Shown here piece by piece: positions 18,361-28,702 of a DNA stretch of 64,000 nucleotides. Made by a program: the position numbers and the translations under genes. Source of the stretch: Zygosaccharomyces rouxii (taxonomy: Eukaryota > Ascomycota > Saccharomycetes > Saccharomycetales > Saccharomycetaceae). Position 1 is the stretch's first letter. Each line of letters starts with the position of its first letter. The stretch is taken from positions 992,001 to 1,056,000 of the forward strand of contig NC_012993.1 of assembly GCF_000026365.1 (NCBI RefSeq), written 5' to 3'. The notes under the pieces are model-generated. The model saw nothing but the letters and a program-made list of their open reading frames with translations, ran no database searches and had not been told where the DNA came from.

Positions 18361-19947
18361 ATGGCAGACGAAGTTTCTAGACCATTGCCTGCACGGTTTG
18401 GTCGGGTTCATATGGATACTAGATATGAATATGAAGGGCATACGATGTACCCGCCACAACAAGAGATGACCGATACAAAACAAGAAAAGGTGGAGCAAAC
18501 TCCGAGTGAGAAATCTAATGAAATTGCTATCACGTATGAAGCAGTCTTTCCTCCCGATGATGAAAAAGCTAGGTTCAACGATTGGCCATTTGCACTTCTT
18601 TTCTTTGTTGTTCTAATTGTGTTCATAGCGGCAGCGTCGCTGGTTTTGAGAGCCTCGGTTCGAGATTATTTACAAATGGGTTCTATAAGGTACCAAGGGA
18701 GCAGCAATTTAGGGCCTTCGAACTATGTTGCGCTACTATTTCTTCCGAGCATCATAGCACTTTGCTTCGCCGGTTTAGGATTTACTCTTTGTCAGCTCTT
18801 CCCTGCATTCTTCATCTATTGCGGAATGATAATTAATCTTTTGACTGCATTCGGAATAGCTGTAATGTTTTTGGTGCTAAAATATTGGACTGCAGGTGCC
18901 GTATTCCTGGTATTTACTTTGATAGGTGTGTGGTGTTATTGGAATATGAGATCAAGAGTTCCGTTCAGTGTAGCCCTGCTCAAAACTGTGGTTCTTGCCA
19001 TGAGACAGATGCCTCAGACATTGTTAGTCTCCTTGATCGGTTCGTTAGTAGGTATCGTATTTTCCATTATCTTTTCAGCGGCAATTGTAGCAACATATAT
19101 GGAATATGGGCGGAAAGTTTGCGACATCAATGTTGATGATTGCTCACGGGCAAAATTGATTGGACTTCTAGTGTGTGTTTTCTTCTCTGGTTTCTATGTC
19201 GGTGAGGTGATAAGAAACGTAATCCATTGTACGGTTTCCGGAGTGTTTGGTTGCTGGTATTACACATCTGGATCTAAAAATAAGGGACCTAAATGGCCTG
19301 CAATGGGATCATTGAAAAGAGCTATGACTCGTTCCTTTGGATCTATCTGTTTTGGGTCCTTGATAGTATCTATCATTGAGACCCTTCGGCAATCCTTAAG
19401 ATTAATTAGAGAAAGCTTGCAACTCGATAGTGATTTAGATGGTTGTGGATCTGTAGGATTCTTCGCCATTGATCTAATTATCTCTTTTTTGGATTTCTTA
19501 GTCAGGCATTTTAATCACTATGCATATTGCTTCATTGCACTCTATGGTAAACCATATTTGAAGGCGGCAAAGGAAACATGGCACATGATGAAATACAAAG
19601 GATTTGACATTCTAATTAATGATAATTTGATCAACATCGCTTTGGGACTATATTCTCTGTTCGCTGGATATATGTCAGCATTGTTTGCATTTCTTTACCT
19701 GCGATTCACAAGGCCTGATCATAACATTCTAACAGATTTCAATGTTTCTGTCATGGCAATATCATTTTTCATTGCTCTTCAGATCTGTAATATTACTAAT
19801 GAAACCATAAGATCTGGTGTGTCCACTTTCCTTGTAACCTTAGGTAATGATCCTGAATTGTTCAAAGCAAAGTATCCACGAAGATTTGAAGAGATATTCG
19901 GAGCGTATCCAAATGTCCTAAACAAATTGGATCAGCGGGACGTCTAA
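18361..19947 (+). CDS. PNS1: Pns1, choline-transporter-like (CTL/SLC44) membrane protein
   Basis: A 528-residue polytopic membrane protein of the choline-transporter-like family (S. cerevisiae Pns1 about 539 aa), probably in the plasma membrane. The yeast protein is not required for choline uptake and its substrate is unsettled. A hydrophilic N-terminal tail of about 75 residues precedes the first membrane span (FALLFFVVLIVFIAAASLVL). About ten hydrophobic segments follow, then the family's C-terminal core, where the motif YCFIALYGKPYLKAAKE (about 390-406) is the CTL signature region. The start is the first ATG of the open frame. Neighbours match YOR161C in an inverted block (PNS1-MTR10-SME1-PET123). 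Confidence 0.93.
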   Translation: MADEVSRPLPARFGRVHMDTRYEYEGHTMYPPQQEMTDTKQEKVEQTPSEKSNEIAITYEAVFPPDDEKARFNDWPFALLFFVVLIVFIAAASLVLRASVRDYLQMGSIRYQGSSNLGPSNYVALLFLPSIIALCFAGLGFTLCQLFPAFFIYCGMIINLLTAFGIAVMFLVLKYWTAGAVFLVFTLIGVWCYWNMRSRVPFSVALLKTVVLAMRQMPQTLLVSLIGSLVGIVFSIIFSAAIVATYMEYGRKVCDINVDDCSRAKLIGLLVCVFFSGFYVGEVIRNVIHCTVSGVFGCWYYTSGSKNKGPKWPAMGSLKRAMTRSFGSICFGSLIVSIIETLRQSLRLIRESLQLDSDLDGCGSVGFFAIDLIISFLDFLVRHFNHYAYCFIALYGKPYLKAAKETWHMMKYKGFDILINDNLINIALGLYSLFAGYMSALFAFLYLRFTRPDHNILTDFNVSVMAISFFIALQICNITNETIRSGVSTFLVTLGNDPELFKAKYPRRFEEIFGAYPNVLNKLDQRDV

Positions 19948-20081
19948 AACCTAGAATTTTGGAAAATAGGCAATACTTAGCTTGGTCGCAATCCTTCATA
20001 AAGGGGAAAATATGATTTAAAGATTTTAGAGATATTGGTTTTTGATGTGTTTACTTCCACAATATGCTACTCTATAAATTA

Positions 20082-22985
20082 TCAAGAAAATCTTGGGTGT
20101 AGGTTCTTTTTCATGTACCAATCAACAAATGCTTTTATACCTTCTCGGACTTTACGGTAGTCCCTCTGTCTGAGACCATTAACCACAGCTTGACTCAAAT
20201 TATCCTTTTCCTTGGGCGTCACCAATCCTAATTGAGCAGTCACTTCGTAAATCCATTGAACACATACGCTTGAATCATCGCTATTAGCTTCTGCTGCCAA
20301 TCTGAAACACTTTACAATACAACTAACCGCATCAGCGTGTGCGTTAGCGTGGAAATTGGTAAGTAACCCAGCAAAAAGTGCTGTGAGAAGTTCAGTACCA
20401 TGGGAAATAATAACCTTGTCTAAAATATTCTGTCTCCATTCATCTGGTACCACGTCTATCGCTATGGTCGAAATTGGAGGAGTCTTGAATCCCCACGATA
20501 CAATATCGTCTAAACAACGTAATATTAAAATGTAAGCATCGTAGTTCTTCAGTTTTATAACACTAGCCAATGCCACTTCCACAACACTAACCAGTAGTGA
20601 TTCTGATAGGATAAACTCTCGAGGGTAAAACATTAAAAGGTCTGATATCATAGAGAAAAAATCCATGATCGATTCGTATTCGTCGTTTAGTAGACCTTTA
20701 TCCATCTTGGCAAAATTTGTGATGAATGTGTTAGTCTGAGATAGTGCAAATTGCCAAACAGCCTCTCTAAGTTGAGGTGGTACTGGTAGAGACTCATCAT
20801 CACCGAAGACAACAATGATGGACCCGGAGCACCACAAATAAGAACCTAATCCTGTCGTCATGTAACCCTGTACAAGAAATTCTGCCACAGACGATAAGAT
20901 TGACTCGCAGAAAAGATGGAATTTTTCGAAAATTCTTCTAAAAAGTTTAGTTGCCCTTTCAATTATAACACCATCTGCAAGGGCATCAATACCTAGCAAT
21001 AGATTTTGAAGGAAATTCCAAATGGACTCAATCTGTGGTACTAGGGGTTCTTGTCCTTGTTGATGATACTCATAGCGTGGTTTCAATTCTTCGAACATGG
21101 CGTAAACAAGGTCGATCTTATCAGCTATAGCATTACTATAAGCGGCGGGATCTACTTTGTATTTGGGGACAATCTCCATCAGTTTAGCAAAATTATCCTC
21201 CAGCAATTTCTGGAATTGTAGTGAGACGGTCTCAGGAGGTTGTTTGTCCAATACTGCACTCAGCCCTTGGCATAATTCAAATTGTGATTCGATATCGACC
21301 ACGTCTTCAACGTTGAAATAAAAATTGAACAGTTGGTCCAAATGACTGCTCAAAAGCTCTGAACAATCTGAGCAAAAATACATTAGGGCATGGGAAGATG
21401 CAGTCATGATTCTTGGATCGCTTGCACCGTGGTTAAATCCGTCAAAGATGTATTGCAACTGCATGCTCAAATTTTCTGGATGTTTAGCGGTCCATTCTGT
21501 ATATCTTCCCAAGACTAAGGTAGCAGCATATCTGATTTTGGGGTGCTCTGGTAAATTACAAATAATTTGTAGAATCTGTGGCAATTGTTTGTTTTCTGTA
21601 TGCGAGATTTCTTGAGCCATAGTCCTTAGGGAGAATAATGGTGCTTCTAATAGTTGCCAACCTTTGTTGCCATTAATAGCATCGTTCATTCTGTTGAGAG
21701 GTTGCGCTAGAGCATTTGAAGTCCCCACAACAGCAGCGCAGTCCTTGAGTACATCACCCATGTGGTATCTAAATTCTTTGAATTTGTCCTCCATCTCTTT
21801 AGATTCAAATGAATCCTGTGGATAATGTAAATGACTTATTATACCATTGATTAAATCGACAAATAGTGGAATGTATTCCTCTCTCGACTTGTGGTACCTG
21901 GGCAAAACTAAGTTCTGCTTTAGATTAAACCAGAAAGGGAACGTGTACGATACGACGTCTAAGTCAGCATTCTTACAAGTAAGCATCAGCAGAACATTTA
22001 CCATTGGTTTATAGATTTGAGGAGACTTGGAAATAAACACACACCATGCTTCACCTGCTTCTACGAATAATCTAGTGATTCCTTCCATGTTATCTAATTC
22101 ATCTTCATCATCTACCGTACCAACCTGTGGGTTGAGTAAATTCGGTAGAAGGTTTAATTGTATGGCCATAAGTTGTTCGTAAAGTGCTAAGACTAGTTGT
22201 TCGTTAAAAGTATCTCTACTTTCCCTCAATATGACACATAGACATTCCACAGCTGCATCAAACACATCTGGATCAGTTGCACCTTGAGACAACGCTTCAA
22301 AAACTAAAGATATGAGTGGCTGCATCGAAAGCAGTTGGTCAATAGGGAATTCAAATGACCAAGACGTCAGACAACGAATAATTTGTTCTAATGTTACTCC
22401 AGTTTCTGTATTTTGTGGATTTTTCAATCCATCCACACAAGTGATTAAAAATTTTAAAACGTCCTCTGCAATCATATCTATCAATTCGTGAGTCCGTGAG
22501 TTAAATTCATCATCTGTTAATGGTGTGCTCCCCATGGTTAATGTCTCTTCTGGTAAAATCTTTAGGAAATCTAGCAGTTTTACAGGATGTGGATTTAAAA
22601 ATTGGATTATTTCGAAAATCGGATTTTTCCATTCCAGATATTGAATTGACAGTCGTGCTAGTGCTATGCTCAACTGTGTAATGACCAATCTCTGGCTATG
22701 TAAAACTAGGAGGTTTAAAATTGATGTCTTCAATTGCGCTAATGAACCTTCCAACTGTAATAAATCATAAGTAACCTTGTTCCTTAGAGTTTGCGCTGCG
22801 AAAAACTGCAGTTCTAAATTTGGGAAATTGATCTGTGATAAGACTTGATGACAGAGATTCCATGCCTGTGGTGATTTTTGGAATTCTTCTAAAAAGCGGA
22901 TTGCTTCTTTCTTCTTATCGGGGCCTATATTGGAGGAAATACACTGTAACGCAGCTTGAATATCATCAACCCCAAATTCTATCAT
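20082..22985 (-). CDS. MTR10: Mtr10, importin-beta-type nuclear import receptor
   Basis: Mtr10 (transportin-SR family) carries the mRNA-binding SR-like protein Npl3 into the nucleus and takes part in tRNA retrograde import. The 967-residue product is close to the yeast 972. It is built of helical HEAT-like repeats throughout. The N-terminal region (QAALQCISSN..., AWNLCHQVLSQ, FFAAQTLRNKV) is the importin-beta N-terminal domain that binds Ran-GTP. No low-complexity or broken region is seen. It converges with PNS1 over 134 bp and shares a 219-bp promoter with SME1, as YOR159C/YOR160W do in S. cerevisiae. Confidence 0.95.
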   Translation of the reverse strand: MIEFGVDDIQAALQCISSNIGPDKKKEAIRFLEEFQKSPQAWNLCHQVLSQINFPNLELQFFAAQTLRNKVTYDLLQLEGSLAQLKTSILNLLVLHSQRLVITQLSIALARLSIQYLEWKNPIFEIIQFLNPHPVKLLDFLKILPEETLTMGSTPLTDDEFNSRTHELIDMIAEDVLKFLITCVDGLKNPQNTETGVTLEQIIRCLTSWSFEFPIDQLLSMQPLISLVFEALSQGATDPDVFDAAVECLCVILRESRDTFNEQLVLALYEQLMAIQLNLLPNLLNPQVGTVDDEDELDNMEGITRLFVEAGEAWCVFISKSPQIYKPMVNVLLMLTCKNADLDVVSYTFPFWFNLKQNLVLPRYHKSREEYIPLFVDLINGIISHLHYPQDSFESKEMEDKFKEFRYHMGDVLKDCAAVVGTSNALAQPLNRMNDAINGNKGWQLLEAPLFSLRTMAQEISHTENKQLPQILQIICNLPEHPKIRYAATLVLGRYTEWTAKHPENLSMQLQYIFDGFNHGASDPRIMTASSHALMYFCSDCSELLSSHLDQLFNFYFNVEDVVDIESQFELCQGLSAVLDKQPPETVSLQFQKLLEDNFAKLMEIVPKYKVDPAAYSNAIADKIDLVYAMFEELKPRYEYHQQGQEPLVPQIESIWNFLQNLLLGIDALADGVIIERATKLFRRIFEKFHLFCESILSSVAEFLVQGYMTTGLGSYLWCSGSIIVVFGDDESLPVPPQLREAVWQFALSQTNTFITNFAKMDKGLLNDEYESIMDFFSMISDLLMFYPREFILSESLLVSVVEVALASVIKLKNYDAYILILRCLDDIVSWGFKTPPISTIAIDVVPDEWRQNILDKVIISHGTELLTALFAGLLTNFHANAHADAVSCIVKCFRLAAEANSDDSSVCVQWIYEVTAQLGLVTPKEKDNLSQAVVNGLRQRDYRKVREGIKAFVDWYMKKNLHPRFS

Positions 22986-23114
22986 TCTGATCCTACCGTA
23001 AATCCGGGTTTTAAAGAAGGTGGATGCTGTAGTAGCTTATCTAATGGTTCATACGTTGTTGGTATATGTGACCTTACGTTGTTTTTTTTTTTTTTTCATC
23101 TCTAATGGAAATTT

Positions 23115-23133
23115 GAGATGAGATGAAAAATTC
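23115..23133 (+). promoter_or_regulatory. PAC/RRPE-like pair in MTR10-SME1 promoter
   Basis: GAGATGAGAT resembles the PAC element and is directly followed by TGAAAAATTC, one base off the RRPE consensus. The pair is typical of ribosome-biogenesis promoters in Saccharomycetaceae. A run of about 17 T lies just upstream. Which gene it serves is unclear. Confidence 0.4.
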
Positions 23134-23204
23134 ATGACCTATATACAATACTAGTAAATCGAGCAACTGTAAGCTGATATCATTATTAAGGACTCATTTC
23201 CAGG

Positions 23205-23486
23205 ATGTCTACAGGCTCTAAGTCGGTTATACCACCCATCAATTGTATATTTGGATTTCTTCAGCAGCAAACTGTGGTTACTTTTTGGTTATTTGAGCAA
23301 TTGGGTACCAGAATAAGAGGTAAAATTAGCGGGTTTGATGAATTTATGAATGTAGTTATTGAGGATGCTACAGAGATTCCAGTGGATCCTCAGACAGGTA
23401 AAGAACATTTAGATAGAGGGAAAAAGCTTGGGAAAATTCTGTTGAAAGGGGACAATATAACTTTAATCACTTCAGTGGATCAATAA
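23205..23486 (+). CDS. SME1: Sm protein E of spliceosomal snRNPs
   Basis: SmE is one of seven Sm proteins that form the ring on U1, U2, U4 and U5 snRNAs. The 93-residue protein is nearly the yeast length (94). Sm1 is seen around residues 30-60 (WLFEQLGTRIRGKISGFDEFMNVVIEDA), and Sm2 near the end (GKILLKGDNITLITSV), which includes the canonical L-K-G-D-N core. It lies head-to-head with MTR10 and tail-to-tail with PET123. Confidence 0.97.
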   Translation: MSTGSKSVIPPINCIFGFLQQQTVVTFWLFEQLGTRIRGKISGFDEFMNVVIEDATEIPVDPQTGKEHLDRGKKLGKILLKGDNITLITSVDQ

Positions 23487-23586
23487 CAATTGAAATGAAA
23501 ACATGATTTTAAATTTGTATTTTGATATTTACAAGGGTGAGGGAAACTATATTTCTAACAGTGGAAAGTAGTAGTGTACATATTAT

Positions 23587-24501
23587 CTACAAAATGGTGT
23601 CCACGTTGTTCTTTTTTTCATCCATGACTTGTTTGTTTTTGGCTTCTACTTCATTAGCGAATTCTTCCATTTCACCAGACAAAAACTCCTTCACTATAGG
23701 TACACCAACGTATTCACCACTAGCAACGGTACCAAATAGAGCATCACCGATGCTACCTTCATTCCTGGATCTTATTCTCGAGACACCCATACTCAATTTT
23801 GTTCTCAAGACGTCGGAGCCTTCATTGTTGAATGCTTCTTCCACCTTTTGTGACAATTGCTTCTCTGTAACGATAAATTCATCCGCAACGTGATAAAGAT
23901 CAACCAGTTTTTCTAATTTCCTTTCTTTAGCTCTAAATTCAACTAAATCTCTATTGTACTGTCTCTTCATATCTAACAATTGTTTCTCCTCGTCGGTTCT
24001 CTGTCTCATTAATGGTTCCTCCAGTATACGTTCCAAAGTAGGAATTGTCAAATCAGAAGATTTGGTTCTATCTAGTAACGCAACTTCCTTCTGCCTCTGT
24101 TGTTCTAATAGTTGTTCTCTTTTCTTGATCATTTCTTCACGTTTCAAGAGACGTTCTTCCTCTTTCTTGAAGGCATCTGCCAAATACTGTCTACGTAATT
24201 CTGCCTTTCGTAATTTTTGCTCTTGGTGTTTACTGTTTACAGGCTTAATATTCTGTGGAGATGGTACTGTGTTTTGAATCAATCTTTCGACATCGATGAA
24301 TTTAACAGGCTGGGCCTCTCTGTGGGAACCCTTAGGATGCAAAACACCTTCAGCATAACCAATACCATTAGAGCCTTTAGGTTTGGGAGCCTTTGCTTCT
24401 TTTAAAAGGGTTTCTTGTTTAATGGTTGGATTTTTCAAAATTGATCTAGTAGTGGGTAAAACACCACTCTTAAACCCATATTTAGCAGCTCCTTTACCCA
24501 T
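23587..24501 (-). CDS. PET123: Mitochondrial small ribosomal subunit protein Pet123 (mS26 family)
   Basis: Component of the mitochondrial 37S ribosomal subunit, needed for mitochondrial translation. 304 residues against about 318 in yeast. The N-terminus MGKGAAKYGFKSGVLP is typical, with a basic first 60 residues suiting import. A long charged helical region at about 95-200, rich in K, R, E and Q, probably forms a coiled coil on the ribosome surface. The acidic C-terminus ends in a Lys-rich segment. Only 177 bp separate it from the TRS120 stop on the same strand; that gap contains a CACGTG site (24664-24669). Confidence 0.93.
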   Translation of the reverse strand: MGKGAAKYGFKSGVLPTTRSILKNPTIKQETLLKEAKAPKPKGSNGIGYAEGVLHPKGSHREAQPVKFIDVERLIQNTVPSPQNIKPVNSKHQEQKLRKAELRRQYLADAFKKEEERLLKREEMIKKREQLLEQQRQKEVALLDRTKSSDLTIPTLERILEEPLMRQRTDEEKQLLDMKRQYNRDLVEFRAKERKLEKLVDLYHVADEFIVTEKQLSQKVEEAFNNEGSDVLRTKLSMGVSRIRSRNEGSIGDALFGTVASGEYVGVPIVKEFLSGEMEEFANEVEAKNKQVMDEKKNNVDTIL

Positions 24502-24663
24502 TGTGACTTATTCACGGTACGAAAATTTTATAAACCACTTCCAACGAGGCTTCTACCGGTGTTCTACCTACCCAGTCAGTAGTCTTTCCAGTTTAACTGT
24601 AGTTATACCCTGCTATGTTGGCCCGCCTTATAAAATTTTTAATGTATATAAGCTTCAATATGT

Positions 24664-24669
24664 CACGTG
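24664..24669. promoter_or_regulatory. CACGTG E-box upstream of PET123
   Basis: TCACGTG, a Cbf1-type site, about 165 bp upstream of the PET123 start and at the very end of TRS120. Cbf1 sites are frequent at promoters of respiratory genes; binding here is inference. Confidence 0.4.
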
Positions 24670-24678
24670 TAAAGAATA

Positions 24679-27600
24679 TTATATTACAGTGAATGTAACC
24701 AAACCGGAATTGAATTGTATTGCTTGATCTTTCGAATCGGATCTAGAGAGGCATACGCAGATCTCATAGCTACCTTTTTCCAGCGGCAACAATTGCAATT
24801 GCGTTTCCACGGGTTTGATAACTATCAAATGGCGGGATAGAGTCCCATTGAACAAAACACGTCTGTTGGATTTGGACAGGAGTTTTGCCGTATGGCTATC
24901 GAATATTGCGAAATTCAGCAGTAGCCTCTCTGGTGGTGACTGTGGAGAAGTGGTACAATCTGAAATAGATCTGGGACTCACTTTAACTACGGCATTGACA
25001 CATTCGCCCTTGGTGACGCTACGTTTATCAATAGAAAGATCAATATGGTAAGGTGATTTGGCCTCGTAAAGGCTTGAGACCATCTTGGGATCGAATCTCT
25101 CGAGAAATTGTGGGAAATACACGGTTCCCTTAATGGAAGCATCAGTAGTCAATATCCAATCACATGATAAACGTGAAAGAATGTGCTGTCGACACCAAAA
25201 TCTTTCCCTCATTTCAATTTCTTGTTCCTCGTTGAGGCCACTTTGGATGTACTGTCGCCCTTGCCAGACTCTTGGAACTAATTGCTTTTTGAAGTTGTAA
25301 TTTTGGTATTCGAGCTTCCTTATGGGGATAACGACTCTAGTGGTATGCAGGGACTCTATCGTGTACTCATGACTTTCAAAATCCTCATAATGGAGTTGAG
25401 TTTTAATACTATCGATCCAAGAATTTCTAACATCCAGAAGTAACAACAAATATTTGTTGATGTTGAAATTATCATCTGTCTCTTGCTTCTTCAAAAGGTA
25501 ATGGACCCAGTCCACATGGTCTGCTTCAGATGTGAAATCTTGATTCAATGAAACGATATCAATGCTGGATACTTCAATTGACCTCTTTAAAGTGACGTGA
25601 TATGAAGAATGAAGCGTTTTCAAATACACTCGAGACTTGTCATTTGCATTCATTCCATAGTTGATAACCAGATCAAACCCGTTGAAATGGAACGGTGTGG
25701 CAGTCGCATCTACTTCCATGTCGAAGGAACAAGTTTCATGGGGTTCCATTCTTTGAGGTGGGTCTATGAATTTGATACATTTATTTTTCATCCATTCCAG
25801 TTGGGTCTCTAAACCATATAAATCGTCTAATTGCATTTTCTTCCAATAATCAGGTTTGATGGATTGTTCAATATTGGAAGAGTGTAGAAATTGTAAATGC
25901 TCGATGGGGCATTTCAACGATTTGTTTCTCAAAGTTATTGTGAAGCGTTTTTTGGTTCCATGCAACATCATCCATGAATTGTCAGTCATGTTATTTGTCC
26001 TCAACAGTTGTAACTCAGGCTGTTCAGGTAAAATTTTAATTTGAACCCTGCCTGCATTAAACCTATCATTCTCTACATCTGGCTTGGAGATACGGTTCTC
26101 TGAAAGAGCGATAGGGAAATCCTTAGCGGGGAGACCCATGACGGATATTTTTACGGAATCGATATTGAGCCATTCGTGATGAGTTGCTTTTTTTAATTCT
26201 AGCGGCAAATTGATGATTCTAATCGATTCAGGGCCCACGTAATAAGGTCTTTTCAAGTTAACATCGCTTTTCCCCAACTCACAGAACTTTGTAGTCTCAG
26301 AATTGAATTGAATACCTGTAAAAGAAATTTCGAATTTAAATGGGTTTTGAACCATGCATGAGAACATGGCTCTATCACCTACCAGGAAAACGTTTTGCGA
26401 CGTGGGATCCGCCTCGGAAACCACTTTATCGGCAGCTAGTAGCTGTCTAAATGGATTGAAAACTTCATCTGACCTTGTAGGGTTGACCTTGGCTTTTTTA
26501 TCCAAAACACTCATTTCTGACTCAACGGGCAATTCACCGCCGGAAACATCTGATTCTAATCTTGTCAATTTAACATCTCTTAACAGAAAAGGATCCCAGT
26601 AGGATTGAATATAACCATCAAACATGGACGGTTGAATAAATGAAGTGAAAAGATTCTGCTGTTCAGATTGGGTTAATAAATGTGTATATCTGCTCAAGAG
26701 CATAACTGCATACCTAGAGGTACACTCAGAATTCTTAAGCTTGCGTGAAACCATTAAACATAGCTGCAAGCATTTTCTCTGCAAAGTCAACCACGCTGAA
26801 GCTTGAGAATCTTGTACTGACGTTTCCGGAGTTCTATCCTCTATACCATAAAGTTTTATCATTCCATCCAAGATTTCTAGATAATTCTCATCCCAGTTAA
26901 TCTTCTCTTGGTTTGCTAAGAGGGCTACAAGTAAAAGGCGTAGGACAAATAATCTTTTCCTGGCAAATCCCAAAGAATGGTAAACTTTGGATAATACGAT
27001 GTAGATAATAGTCTGACTTTCAAGGTCCATTTCTTTTAATTGGAGCTCAAAAATTTTATTAGCAAAGGAATAAATTTCAATTTTTGAGAAAAGAATCTCG
27101 TCTTTCCCATCTATTGGACCCAATTGATTACTATCGAACATTGTTGCTGGTCCCAAACTTGAGGAAAGTGAACCTTTTATGATTTTTTCCAATATAGGTG
27201 GAGATAGCTTGGTGCTTGAATAGCATGTTACCATAAATGTTAATGTTTTCAATAATGTCTCTGAATAAACAGTTTGCGGCGCGTAATCGCAGTGATGGTT
27301 CAAACTTAACTCGTAATAGTATAGTATCTTTTCAGAAATTGATCTGATTAGGATTGGTAAATTAACATTTTCCACATCAACGTCTTGACTTAATCCTAGT
27401 GAGCTTGAAGAATTTCTTGGAGATCTAATAGGACCATTAGAACTATTTCGCGGAGAAATCGGATCAGCACTAGGGTTAGAAGTTTGGACAGGTATGATTA
27501 GCATGACGATGTATGGTATTTGGAAAGATATGTTAAGAAAACTTAACAAAAGAAGACATATAGCAATGCCGTCCAATGCAGATGCTAACCAAAGATGATC

Positions 27601-28464
27601 ACGAACTTTGTACAATTGTGTGACTGCTTCAGTAAAACTATGGAGAGCACTAATGTACCTGCCGGCAAGTAATTGGAAATTTCCCAAAATCTTGTGCTGT
27701 CTCCCCTGAGATCTCAACTGCGATCTGTTTTCTGAGGTGGATAGTGATTTCGCCAGTTTCAAAGATGCTGATCTTTTGATGCTATTAGTAGTTGATTCAA
27801 AACTGTTCATCTTTCGTGATGATGAGGATGATGACGTAGAATTCGTAGGCAAATTGGCATGGGCCAGTTGTCTTGTCAATGAGGTCTTCAATACTGCATT
27901 ACCACCAATGGCACCTGGAGATCTCAAGGTAACATGCTTATAAGAAGAATAGTAATGTGAAAGTGCCTGTAGGAAATTCCTACCAATATCACAGATGATG
28001 GTTTCCAAATTGGACTCAAACTCATCGCCACTGCGGAAAACTTGAGCGTCTTGAGAAGACCCGGCATCTACATTAGAGCCCACGTATATCAAGTTATGCG
28101 AGATGACGGTAGGATATTTCTCCTTCAAAACCTTGAGATTATCTTCAGATGAGGAATCATCGTTCACAAGTCCCACAACAACGAATATCTTTCTAAATGG
28201 CTCGAAATCATAGAGAAACAGGTTTAACGCATCGTTATGACCAGATGTAATAACTTCAAAGAATAGCCTACCCTGTGGGAAACCCTGTGGAGTAAAGAGT
28301 GGACTATCAATTGGGGTAATGTCAACCAATCTGACCTCATTGTACTTTCTCAATTTCGTAACAGCTTCTAAAAACTGGCTTCTTTTCCATTTCCCAACGG
28401 GCACCACTAGAAGTCGTACACGACACGGCTGTACAAAACTAGCATCGTACATTGATGGGTTCAT
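24679..28464 (-). CDS. TRS120: TRAPPII complex subunit Trs120
   Basis: Trs120 is a TRAPPII-specific subunit that helps the complex activate Rab GTPases at the late Golgi. The product is about 1261 residues against about 1289 in yeast. The N-terminus (RVRLLVVPVGKW, then PLFTPQGFPQGRLFFEV at about 60-75) is the conserved start of the family. A Ser-rich stretch at about 205-250 is a likely linker. The C-terminal half is beta-rich, as in other Trs120 proteins. The open frame begins 3 bp upstream at a GTG; I use the ATG at 28462-28464. A further in-frame Met four codons later is also possible. It is divergent from PUP1. Confidence 0.94.
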   Translation of the reverse strand: MNPSMYDASFVQPCRVRLLVVPVGKWKRSQFLEAVTKLRKYNEVRLVDITPIDSPLFTPQGFPQGRLFFEVITSGHNDALNLFLYDFEPFRKIFVVVGLVNDDSSSEDNLKVLKEKYPTVISHNLIYVGSNVDAGSSQDAQVFRSGDEFESNLETIICDIGRNFLQALSHYYSSYKHVTLRSPGAIGGNAVLKTSLTRQLAHANLPTNSTSSSSSSRKMNSFESTTNSIKRSASLKLAKSLSTSENRSQLRSQGRQHKILGNFQLLAGRYISALHSFTEAVTQLYKVRDHLWLASALDGIAICLLLLSFLNISFQIPYIVMLIIPVQTSNPSADPISPRNSSNGPIRSPRNSSSSLGLSQDVDVENVNLPILIRSISEKILYYYELSLNHHCDYAPQTVYSETLLKTLTFMVTCYSSTKLSPPILEKIIKGSLSSSLGPATMFDSNQLGPIDGKDEILFSKIEIYSFANKIFELQLKEMDLESQTIIYIVLSKVYHSLGFARKRLFVLRLLLVALLANQEKINWDENYLEILDGMIKLYGIEDRTPETSVQDSQASAWLTLQRKCLQLCLMVSRKLKNSECTSRYAVMLLSRYTHLLTQSEQQNLFTSFIQPSMFDGYIQSYWDPFLLRDVKLTRLESDVSGGELPVESEMSVLDKKAKVNPTRSDEVFNPFRQLLAADKVVSEADPTSQNVFLVGDRAMFSCMVQNPFKFEISFTGIQFNSETTKFCELGKSDVNLKRPYYVGPESIRIINLPLELKKATHHEWLNIDSVKISVMGLPAKDFPIALSENRISKPDVENDRFNAGRVQIKILPEQPELQLLRTNNMTDNSWMMLHGTKKRFTITLRNKSLKCPIEHLQFLHSSNIEQSIKPDYWKKMQLDDLYGLETQLEWMKNKCIKFIDPPQRMEPHETCSFDMEVDATATPFHFNGFDLVINYGMNANDKSRVYLKTLHSSYHVTLKRSIEVSSIDIVSLNQDFTSEADHVDWVHYLLKKQETDDNFNINKYLLLLLDVRNSWIDSIKTQLHYEDFESHEYTIESLHTTRVVIPIRKLEYQNYNFKKQLVPRVWQGRQYIQSGLNEEQEIEMRERFWCRQHILSRLSCDWILTTDASIKGTVYFPQFLERFDPKMVSSLYEAKSPYHIDLSIDKRSVTKGECVNAVVKVSPRSISDCTTSPQSPPERLLLNFAIFDSHTAKLLSKSNRRVLFNGTLSRHLIVIKPVETQLQLLPLEKGSYEICVCLSRSDSKDQAIQFNSGLVTFTVI

Positions 28465-28644
28465 CACTTTTCGAACCTTTAGAACTCAATTGTAACGGTT
28501 TCGAGGGCTCAATTCACTTGGATCTCCTTCTTCTACCGCTTTCTTTCCACGCTGTTGTTTAGGCAGTTTAATGGTAGTTTGTATTTTTTTCTTTAACTAT
28601 GGTGTTGAAATTCGATATTGTATCTTTAACCGTTAATACACTAG

Positions 28645-28653
28645 TTTGCCACC
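28645..28653 (-). promoter_or_regulatory. Rpn4 site (PACE) of PUP1
   Basis: Exact TTTGCCACC, the reverse complement of the proteasome-associated control element GGTGGCAAA bound by Rpn4. It lies 50 bp upstream of the PUP1 ATG, where PACE sits in most yeast proteasome promoters. Confidence 0.85.
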
Positions 28654-28702
28654 AAAGAATTGGTAAGAAAGAGTAGAGGTAAGATCATATCGGTGGATAT
28701 AA

